Made by a program: the position numbers and the translations under genes. This document shows, in pieces, positions 54,754 to 61,289 of a DNA stretch of 61,289 nt (positions are counted from its first letter, which is position 1; the number at the start of each line of letters is the position of its first letter). Source of the stretch: Salinivenus lutea. GTDB lineage: Bacteria > Bacteroidota > Rhodothermia > Rhodothermales > Salinibacteraceae. Below the pieces are notes generated by a model. That model did not search any database. It was not told where the DNA came from and saw only the letters and a program-made list of their open reading frames with translations. Location: positions 1-61,289 of the forward strand of contig NCRC01000022.1 in the NCBI GenBank assembly GCA_002894685.1, given 5' to 3'.

Positions 54754-55701
54754 ATGCCGTCCATGTCCCCCACCCCCTCGTTCCTGGTGATCGGCGCCGG
54801 CAAATCCGGCACCACCTCCGTCTGGCGCGCCCTCGACCAGCACCCGGAGGTGTTCATGAGCCCGGTGAAGGAGCCGAACTTTTTCGCGCTGAAGGGGGAG
54901 GATCTCTCCCCTGATGCCGACGACCCGGAACGCATGCACCACTACCCGGACGCCGTCACGACCTGGACCGACTACCAGGCCCTCTTCGACGCGGCCCCCG
55001 ACGGGGCGGTGACGGGAGAGGCCTCGCCCATGTACCTCTACGACCGGCGCGCACCCGCCAACATTTCGCATCATTTGGGGACGGACGTCCGCCTCGTGGC
55101 GTTTTTGCGCCAGCCGGCCGAGCGCCTCTTCTCGCGGTGGCAGCACCTGGTGGCGGAGGGCTACCCTCCGTCCGACCGTTTCCGGGACGCCCTCGACCGC
55201 TCGTCGATCTGGTGGCGGCGCCCCGACCTCGTGCCCGAAGGCTTCTACGGCGCCCACCTGCAGCGCTACCGCGACCGCTTTCCGCGCTCGCAGATCAAGG
55301 TGTTTCTGTTCGAGGACCTCGTCCGCCGGCCGGCGGAGACGATGGCGGCGCTCTACCGCTTCCTCGGCGTCGACCCCGCCTTCCGCCCCGACACGACGCC
55401 GCGCAACAGCTCGCACCGGCTGCAGCATCCGGCCCTGGCGTGGCTTCTGGGCCGGCACGGGGGACTCAAGACGACGCTCGCGGCGGCGCTGCCCGAAGTG
55501 TGGAACCGCCTGCGCCAGTCCCCGACGGCCCAGCGCCTGCTGGCGACGGTTCGGCGTCGCCTTGGACACAAGGAATCGCTTCCCGACGACCTGCGCCGCC
55601 GCATCACCCACGAGATCTACGGCGACGACCTGCGGCGCCTCGATGCCCTGCTGGGCCGCTCGCTCGACCACTGGTTTTCGCCGGACGCCGAGGCGGGATA
55701 A
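54754..55701 (+). CDS. Sulfotransferase (heparan sulfotransferase-like)
   Basis: The protein is 315 residues. FLVIGAGKSGTTSVWRALDQ (about 10-29) is the PAPS loop; HPEVFMSPVKEPNFFAL follows as in NDST/HS-type enzymes; LVAFLRQPAERLFSRWQHLV is the 3'-phosphate block (R and S). IKVFLFEDLVRRPAETMAAL ends the fold. The substrate is probably a sugar of the exported polymer. It is the third gene of the plus-strand run, 23 bp from wzy. It belongs to the same broad class as 26898-27839. Confidence 0.92.
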   Translation: MPSMSPTPSFLVIGAGKSGTTSVWRALDQHPEVFMSPVKEPNFFALKGEDLSPDADDPERMHHYPDAVTTWTDYQALFDAAPDGAVTGEASPMYLYDRRAPANISHHLGTDVRLVAFLRQPAERLFSRWQHLVAEGYPPSDRFRDALDRSSIWWRRPDLVPEGFYGAHLQRYRDRFPRSQIKVFLFEDLVRRPAETMAALYRFLGVDPAFRPDTTPRNSSHRLQHPALAWLLGRHGGLKTTLAAALPEVWNRLRQSPTAQRLLATVRRRLGHKESLPDDLRRRITHEIYGDDLRRLDALLGRSLDHWFSPDAEAG

Positions 55702-55749
55702 GGTCCCGCACCCCCTGCATATTTTTCATCCATAGGCAATCTCTGCGCC

Positions 55750-56148
55750 ATGTTTCTGCTTGCCGCTTCGTCCTCACCTGCAAGTCCTCCCAGTGCCTCC
55801 CTGCTTTTCGTAGACGACGACCCAGTCATGCAGTCCTTTGTATCGCACCTGCTGGCGCCCGACTACGACGTGGCCGTTGCCGGAAAGGCTGGGGCCGCCC
55901 TCGAGCGCCTGCGGCGACACCGCCCCGACGCCATTGTGCTCGATCTCGATCTTCCGGACACCGACGGCCATGCTCTACTGAAACGACTCCAGTCGAACGC
56001 GGACCTGGAGGGGATTCCCGTGATGGTGCTCTCCGGCCGCGACGGGAGCGATGAGCGCGTCACCTCACTTCGCTTGGGCGCCCAGGATCACCTCAACAAA
56101 CCGTTTAATCCGGAGGAGCTCCGCGAGCGACTGTCCTTGCTCCTGTAG
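55750..56148 (+). CDS. Single-domain response regulator (receiver only)
   Basis: The protein is 132 residues. ASLLFVDDDPVMQSFVSHLL holds the acidic pocket D22-D24; D65 in AIVLDLDLPDTDG is the phospho-acceptor; K117 in LNKPF closes the set. No output domain. It is 48 bp after the sulfotransferase on the same strand and converges on the hybrid kinase gene. It may be an intermediate in a phosphorelay with the Hpt of that kinase. Confidence 0.92.
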   Translation: MFLLAASSSPASPPSASLLFVDDDPVMQSFVSHLLAPDYDVAVAGKAGAALERLRRHRPDAIVLDLDLPDTDGHALLKRLQSNADLEGIPVMVLSGRDGSDERVTSLRLGAQDHLNKPFNPEELRERLSLLL

Positions 56149-56252
56149 GCCGCCCCCTCCGTGGCCTCCTGCTGCGGCGTTCCGGTCTTCGCACCCGCGC
56201 CGGGCGGCACAGGCCCGGAGACGAAAGGGGAGCGGCGTGTCCGCAGGGGGTG

Positions 56253-59200
56253 TCAGCCCGTGTCAACGTCCTCAATATGCTCGTCGAGCGCCGCCAGAGT
56301 GTCGCGGGCCGCCTCGGCGATGGCGTCGAGCCGATCGGACGGGTAGGGAGGATCCGTGCGGTCGAGTGCCTGCGCAAGCCGGCCCAGGCGCTCCGCCCCC
56401 ACCAGCTGGGCCGCCGACTTCATGGAGTGAAACAGGTCCCCGAGGCGTTCATCGTCGCCGACGTCGCGGGCCGCCGCCAGATCGTCGACAAAGGCATCGG
56501 CCTGGTCGCGGAATGTGGTCGCCACGTCCCAGGCCGCCTCGGCCCCGCCCATGTTTTCGTAGAGAAACGACAGGTCGATGAGGGCATCCGGGGCGGCCTC
56601 GGCGGTGCCCCGGCCCAGGTGCTGCAAAACGGTGTCGTGCAACAGGTCCGGTGCAAAGGGCTTGGGCACAAAGGCGTCCATCCCGGCGGCGAAGGCCTCC
56701 TGCCGGTTTTCGGGGAGCATGGAAGCGGTAAGCGCAATGACCGGCACATCGTTCCCCTGCTCGCGGCGCAGACGACGCGTCGCCTCCAGCCCATCCAGGC
56801 GCGGCATCTGCACGTCCATCAGCACCAGGTCGTAGGGCGTCTCGTCCAGACGCGCCAGGGCCTCTACGCCATCGTCCGCCACGTCCACAACCGCGCCCCA
56901 TCCCTGCAGCAGGTCGCGCACCACCACCTGGTTGGTGGCGTTGTCGTCAACCACCAGCAGGTGCGTCCCATTCAGGCTGTCCTCGCGCTCGTCGGACGGG
57001 GCCCCCGCGCCGCCTTGAGCATCCGTCCCCTTCGAGATGCGCCCGCTCTCCCACTGCGACTCTGCGCCGTCGGTGGCAAAGGGAAAGCGGACGACAAAGA
57101 CGGATCCGTTTCCCGGGGTGCTTTGCAGGTCGATCTGCCCGTCCATCTGATTGATCAGCGCCTTCACAATGGCCAAGCCCAGCCCCGTCCCTTCACGCGC
57201 CTTCTCCGAGGCCGAGGGGGCCCGGTTGAAGCGGCCAAAGATGCGCTCCTGTTGATCCTCCGGAATCCCATCGCCGGTGTCCGCGACCCGAAACGCCACC
57301 CAGGTGGACTCGTCGGGAGAAGCGACATGGCCCTCCGGCGGAGCGCCCGCCTCGACGCGGAGCGTAACGTGGCCCTCGTCGGTGAACTTCAACGCATTGC
57401 TGATCAGGTTGGTGAGGATTTGTCCGACGCGCGTCGGGTCGCCCACAACCGTATCGGGGAGGTGCGGATCGGCCTCAACCCGGAAGTCGAGGCCCCGCTC
57501 CGTCGCCTTGCTGTGGAGCATGCGGTGGACGTGGCGGGCCAGGGCCGCCGGGCTGAAGGCGACCCGGTCCAGTTTCACCGCCCCCGCCTCCGCCTCCATC
57601 TTTGCAAAATCGAGCACCGTATTGAGCAGCGTCAGCAGCGTGTCCGCCGAGAAACGAATGCTCTGCAGGTATGAGCGCTGCGTGTCCGTCAGGTCGGTCC
57701 GCGCCAGCAGTTGGGCCATGCCGAGAACGGCGTTGAGAGGCGTGCGCACCTCGTGGCTCATGGTGGCCAGGAAGCGCTCCTTAGCCGCCAGCGACGCCTC
57801 CGCCTGCTCCTTGGCGTCGCGCAGTTGCATTTCCACCTGCTTGCGCTGCGTGATCTCTAGCCCATACCCTAGCACATTGATCACCGATCCGTCCCGCACC
57901 ACCGGCGTGACGAACCGAATGAAGTGCCGGGGATTTCCATTCTGGCCTTCGATCGTCTCCTCAAACTGCTCCGTCTCGCGGGTCTGAGCCACGCGCCGGA
58001 TGGTTTCCAGGCGCGTGCGGGCCGTCTCCACGTCGCGTCCCCGCATCCGGGCGTACTCCACATCCGTCATGCCGACGATCTGCTCGCGGTGCTCGGGATC
58101 GCTCACGGAGGTGGGGGTCACGTACTCGTAGCGGCCGTCCGGCCCAAAGATCGAAAGGTCGATGGGCATAGCGTTGAGCACCTGCTCGTAAAAGGTCTTC
58201 AGGTGCCGCAGCTCCTCCTCCGCCTCGCGCTGTTCGGTGACGTCGTGAATGACCGTTTGCGCCGCCGTCTCCCCTCTGTGCTCGATGGGCTGGGAATAGG
58301 AAACGATGACGCGCTCCTCTCCATCAAGGCGCTGAATGGTGTGCTCCATTGGCTCAGTCGGCTCGCCGCGGTCGATCTGCTTCTTGCGGGTGCGGAGCTG
58401 TTTCAGCACGTCGTCCTCGGTGGAAAAGTCCATCGTGGACCGGCCGATGAGCTCTTCCGGGGTCTCGGCGCCGAAGATGCGGGCCCCGGCCGGATTGATG
58501 TAGCGGATGACGCCGTCGACCGTAATCTGGATCGGGTCGCGGTTCGACTCCACGAGGCGGCGCCATCGTTCCTCGCTCCGACGCAGCTTTTGGCGGGCCT
58601 CTGCGCGGGCGGTAATGTCGTGGATGATGGAGAAGAGCATCGAGGTGCCGTGCACCTCAATGGGGGTGGAGTGGACCTCCACCGTGCGCACCTCCCCCGA
58701 GTTCAAGCGGTGGGGAAAGATGAACTGATTTTGCTCGCCTTCCTCCGCATCGGCCCGGGAGGTGGTCACCTCCTCAGAGGGCAGGTCGTTGATGTCCTGG
58801 ATGTGGAGCTGCGCCCACTCCTCGTCGGTGTAGCCGTAGAAGGTCTCGGCGGCGGCGTTTGCGTCGCGGATGGCCCCGCTCTCCGGATCAATCAGGAGCA
58901 TGGGGGCGCTGTGGCGCTCGAACATGGTGCGGAAACGGGCCTCGCTCTTCTGAAGAGCCTCCTCGGCCTGTTTGCGCTCGGTAATGTCGCGGGCGATGGC
59001 CTGCACCCCTGCGATGCCCCCGTCCTCTCGCACCAGTTGCACCTGCTGGCTGAGCCAGAGCTCGTCCCCGTCGGCGGTCACAATGGGAAACTCGCGGCGC
59101 GTGTCCGAAATCTCCTCCTCGATCTGATTCCGGTAGAAGCGCACCAGCCGCTCGCGGTGGTCGGGCCGCACCAGGGCCGTGAAAGGCTGCCCCACCAGTT

Positions 59201-60251
59201 CGTCTCGCACGTACCCCGTCGCTTCCGCTGCCACCGGGTTGACGTACGTGAAGCATCCGTCCGGATCACAGCGGTAGATGATGTCGCTGGCAGACTCAAC
59301 GAGGCGGCGGTAGGCGCGCTCGCGCTCCTGGAGGCGAGCATCGAGGCGGCGCTGCTCCGTAACGTCGCGGTACGTCCACAGGTGACCGGTCGTCTCGTCG
59401 TCGAGGTCCACGGGCACGTAGTCGCGCTCCAGGATGCGCCCGTCGTTGAGGTGGAGGGTTTCGGCGGAGACCGGCCGGCCGGCGGCCAGGATGGCGTCGA
59501 CCCGGTCGGTAAGGACCGTCGGGTCGGCAAAGAGGGATTTGGCAGCCTCGGCGGCCGCAATGCAGTCGGCCCCGGCGAGCGCCGCGGGGGGCTGCGGAAT
59601 CTCGAACAGGTCGCAGAAGGCCTGATTGACGAGCAGCAGTTCGCGCTCTTCGTTTTCGAGCAGGACCGCGTCCTGCAGGTTCTGAACGAGGGCCGAGAGC
59701 TGAGAACGGGGCTGGCGAAGGGCCTCTTCGGTGCGGACGCGACGCTCGACTTCGTCTTCGAGCTGCTGGTGCGAGCGGCCGCCGCGGAGGGCCTGTTCGA
59801 GCTTGGCGAGGACGCGGTCGAGCTGACGCAACTCGCGGGGCGGGAAGGCGGCCTCGCGCTGCGAGTCATGAAACTCTAGGACCCCGAGGTCCCCCAGGCG
59901 CACGGCCGCGAGGGCACCGCCGCGGGCCCCCCGCCCCGTTGTCAGGGACGCAAACGCGCCGTCGGACGCGTGGGTAGAGACAGGCGCATCGGCCCGCAGG
60001 CGCTGCACGAGGGCGTGATCGGCGGGCAGGGGGTCCGCTTCGACGTACGACGAGGGAGTGGCATGGAGCAGATGGAGGCCCGTCCTCTCCTCATTCCACC
60101 TCCAGACGGCCACGCCCTCCAGGTCCGTGCGTGCGGCCAGCGTTTCGGCAAATGCCGCCGCATTCTCAACCGGCTCCAGCGTCGCCCCCACGGAGAGCGA
60201 GAGCTCGTACAACAGGGAGAGCTGGTCGCTAATTTCGGATGGATCGGGCAT
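56253..60251 (-). CDS. Hybrid histidine kinase: GAF, multiple PAS, HisKA, HATPase, receiver, Hpt
   Basis: The protein is 1332 residues from ATG 60251 (MPDPSEISDQLSLLYELSLS). An N-terminal GAF-like domain (about 1-150) is followed by about five PAS/PAC units to about 790 (RDVTEQRRLDARLQ, ARDITERKQAEEALQ, IHDITARAEARQKL, IHDVTEQREAEEEL, LEITQRKQVEMQL). HisKA has H833 in MSHEVRTPLNAVLGM; HATPase shows NLISNALKFTDEG and GTGLGLAIVK. The receiver has D1146 (LVLMDVQMPRLDG) and the Hpt H1275 (LFHSMKSAAQLVG). No membrane helix, so it senses a cytoplasmic signal. It forms a complete phosphorelay to an unknown regulator. Confidence 0.95.
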   Translation of the reverse strand: MPDPSEISDQLSLLYELSLSVGATLEPVENAAAFAETLAARTDLEGVAVWRWNEERTGLHLLHATPSSYVEADPLPADHALVQRLRADAPVSTHASDGAFASLTTGRGARGGALAAVRLGDLGVLEFHDSQREAAFPPRELRQLDRVLAKLEQALRGGRSHQQLEDEVERRVRTEEALRQPRSQLSALVQNLQDAVLLENEERELLLVNQAFCDLFEIPQPPAALAGADCIAAAEAAKSLFADPTVLTDRVDAILAAGRPVSAETLHLNDGRILERDYVPVDLDDETTGHLWTYRDVTEQRRLDARLQERERAYRRLVESASDIIYRCDPDGCFTYVNPVAAEATGYVRDELVGQPFTALVRPDHRERLVRFYRNQIEEEISDTRREFPIVTADGDELWLSQQVQLVREDGGIAGVQAIARDITERKQAEEALQKSEARFRTMFERHSAPMLLIDPESGAIRDANAAAETFYGYTDEEWAQLHIQDINDLPSEEVTTSRADAEEGEQNQFIFPHRLNSGEVRTVEVHSTPIEVHGTSMLFSIIHDITARAEARQKLRRSEERWRRLVESNRDPIQITVDGVIRYINPAGARIFGAETPEELIGRSTMDFSTEDDVLKQLRTRKKQIDRGEPTEPMEHTIQRLDGEERVIVSYSQPIEHRGETAAQTVIHDVTEQREAEEELRHLKTFYEQVLNAMPIDLSIFGPDGRYEYVTPTSVSDPEHREQIVGMTDVEYARMRGRDVETARTRLETIRRVAQTRETEQFEETIEGQNGNPRHFIRFVTPVVRDGSVINVLGYGLEITQRKQVEMQLRDAKEQAEASLAAKERFLATMSHEVRTPLNAVLGMAQLLARTDLTDTQRSYLQSIRFSADTLLTLLNTVLDFAKMEAEAGAVKLDRVAFSPAALARHVHRMLHSKATERGLDFRVEADPHLPDTVVGDPTRVGQILTNLISNALKFTDEGHVTLRVEAGAPPEGHVASPDESTWVAFRVADTGDGIPEDQQERIFGRFNRAPSASEKAREGTGLGLAIVKALINQMDGQIDLQSTPGNGSVFVVRFPFATDGAESQWESGRISKGTDAQGGAGAPSDEREDSLNGTHLLVVDDNATNQVVVRDLLQGWGAVVDVADDGVEALARLDETPYDLVLMDVQMPRLDGLEATRRLRREQGNDVPVIALTASMLPENRQEAFAAGMDAFVPKPFAPDLLHDTVLQHLGRGTAEAAPDALIDLSFLYENMGGAEAAWDVATTFRDQADAFVDDLAAARDVGDDERLGDLFHSMKSAAQLVGAERLGRLAQALDRTDPPYPSDRLDAIAEAARDTLAALDEHIEDVDTG

Positions 60252-60389
60252 GGCAATGTGCGCTGGATTGCGTCCAAATCCCAAGCTGTGCACTGCGTCG
60301 GTCGTTCCGTCCCGGCAGGAGCCCCCAACGCCTGTGCACCCCGCCCTGCCTCCTGCTCAGGAGGGTCCAACCGAAGCCTGGACGGTGGT

Positions 60390-60760
60390 CTTGTTGCGCC
60401 ATTTGAGGTGCCCGGTTCCGTCGCGACCAAGTTCCGCAATGCGTAGTACGCCGGAGGGAGTGGGGTCGTTGCAACGCCTCCCGCCGCGACGGCCTCCAGC
60501 TCCTCGTCCATGCGGCCGGTGAGGGAGAACTGGCGAGAGACGCCGTCGACCACAAACACTGTCTTCGGGATGGCGTCGGGGAACCCGCCGTCGGCGTTGA
60601 CTTGGCCGGCAGTCTTGATGAGAGCGTCGGGGCCGCCTTTGAGCACATGCAGCCCTGCACGTTCGGAACGGACCCAGCACAGCGAGTACCGCCGTCGGAA
60701 GTACGGGCGATACGGGCATTGGGCGGCCGTTTCGGCAAGGACTTCCGGGGCGACCGGCAT
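60390..60760 (-). pseudogene. Unrecognised coding remnant between the hybrid kinase and repeat R2
   Basis: A minus frame from ATG 60760 reads MPVAPEVLAETAAQCPYRPY, then LKGGPDALIKTAGQVNADGG, AIPKTVFVVDGVSRQFSLTG and LPPAYYALRNLVATEPG. Composition is protein-like up to about 60390, then becomes Arg/Pro-rich and runs out of frame into the kinase gene, so a frameshift or truncation is likely. I do not recognise a family. It may be a decayed gene or a truncated small protein. The rest of 60252-60821 holds nothing else I can support. Confidence 0.35.
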
Positions 60761-60821
60761 CTTGCGGTAGGCTCCGATCGCACGGGCATAGGCGTTGGCG
60801 GCGGGTTCCCAGTTGAGGTGT

Positions 60822-61001
60822 TCGATGACGGCGGACCCCGGACGGCCGACCACCGAGAACCGCTCGATTCTGCGGAGAGATATTCCGTGTTTCGTGTTGC
60901 GTATTCGCTCTGTTTCCCAGCCCACGCAATACGCACTACGAAATACGCACTACGAAATACGCACTACGAAATACGCACTACGAAATACGCACTACGCACT
61001 A
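60822..61001. repeat. Direct repeat R2 (right copy), at the 3' end of rmlB
   Basis: About 180 bp, same orientation and nearly same sequence as R1 (37612-37789): TGACGGCGGACC, GGACGGCCGACCACCGAGAA, CCGCTCGATT, GATATTCCGTGTTTCGTGTT and TCTGTTTCCCAGCCCACGCA in order. It ends with four perfect 14-bp units CACTACGAAATACG at 60934-60989 and a partial unit that overlaps the rmlB stop codon. The repeat is not an insertion sequence: no terminal inverted repeats and no transposase. Confidence 0.85.
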
Positions 61002-61289
61002 CACCGCCTCCACCCAGTCGCGGTGCTCCACATACCAGTCGACCGTTCGGCGCAGCCCCTCCTCCAGCGTCACCTCAGGGGCCCAGTCCAACTCGTCTTC
61101 GATCTTCGACGCGTCGATGGCGTAGCGCCAGTCGTGGCCGGGCCGGTCCTCAACGAACGTAATGAGGTCATGATTGGAGCCCGGGCGGGCCTCGGGGCGC
61201 CGGGCATCGAGAAGGTCGCAAATCTGGCGGACGAGCGCAATATTCTCCCGCTCCTCGTCCCCGCCCACGTTGTACGTCTCGCCCACCCG
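60999..61289 (-). CDS. rmlB: dTDP-glucose 4,6-dehydratase, C-terminal part (cut by the window edge)
   Basis: The last 96 residues of an extended SDR, open through the right edge. GETYNVGGDEERENIALVRQ and ITFVEDRPGHDWRYAIDASK followed by ELDWAPEVTLEEGLRRTVDW are highly specific for RmlB. The enzyme makes dTDP-4-keto-6-deoxyglucose, the substrate of RmlC. Stop TAG at 60999-61001 lies within the end of repeat R2. In related genomes rmlB normally lies next to rmlA; here rmlA is 23.5 kb further in the direction of transcription. Confidence 0.93.
   Translation of the reverse strand, partial: RVGETYNVGGDEERENIALVRQICDLLDARRPEARPGSNHDLITFVEDRPGHDWRYAIDASKIEDELDWAPEVTLEEGLRRTVDWYVEHRDWVEAV

Noticed and set aside
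54598-55671. 357-codon minus frame
   Set aside because: Antisense to an intact sulfotransferase with PAPS motifs; no protein features.
57924-59879. 651-codon open frame on the plus strand
   Set aside because: Lies wholly antisense to the PAS region of the hybrid kinase; Leu/Val/His/Gly-rich, no motifs.
60934-60989. CRISPR array
   Set aside because: The 14-bp units are contiguous with no spacers, so it is a tandem repeat.

Overview
The window is GC-rich DNA from a bacterium. Acidic proteins, an outer-membrane SLBB exporter, a DUF4783-type secreted protein and a glycine-zipper OmpA lipoprotein point to the Bacteroidota/Rhodothermota, most likely a halophile of the Salinibacter type. That assignment is inference; no rRNA or other marker gene is present. 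Almost everything from 9 kb to the right edge makes, modifies or exports surface polysaccharide.

Layout. (1) 1-9.1 kb, chromosomal flank: 5' part of a membrane sensor, a DUF4783 protein, a D-2-hydroxyacid dehydrogenase, mutS2, a sugar nucleotidyltransferase, an OmpA lipoprotein, a TPR protein and a 51-residue membrane peptide. (2) 9.1-37.4 kb, polysaccharide locus A, all on the minus strand. Read in transcription order it runs rmlA-rmlC-rmlD, a seven-SLBB exporter, a kinase-less Wzz, Wzx, FkbM methyltransferase, sulfotransferase, a graveyard of broken sulfotransferase and glycosyltransferase genes around a 159-bp MITE-like element, several glycosyltransferases, Wzy, an overlapping deacetylase/formyltransferase pair, two SDR sugar enzymes, a WecA-CapD-like fusion and a UDP-HexNAc dehydrogenase. 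(3) 37.8-60.3 kb, module B, a second nearly complete polysaccharide system: WbaP-type priming enzyme, degenerate Wzc, a second Wzx and Wzy, five glycosyltransferases, two sulfotransferases, a beta-helix lipoprotein, a half-size TolC-like protein, a LytTR regulator, a lone receiver and a large hybrid histidine kinase. (4) The right edge holds the 3' end of rmlB.

The most striking feature is that module B lies between rmlB and rmlACD, and each junction carries a copy of one direct repeat (R1 37612-37789, R2 60822-61001). Removing R1-to-R2 on paper leaves an ordinary rmlB-rmlA-rmlC-rmlD order. Module B therefore looks like a cassette inserted into, or excisable from, the dTDP-rhamnose operon.

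Working together, locus A would supply dTDP-rhamnose, UDP-HexNAcA and UDP-uronic acid precursors and assemble a Wzx/Wzy polymer exported through the SLBB protein. Module B would assemble a second polymer. Five sulfotransferase genes, two of them broken, suggest sulfated, uronate-containing glycans.
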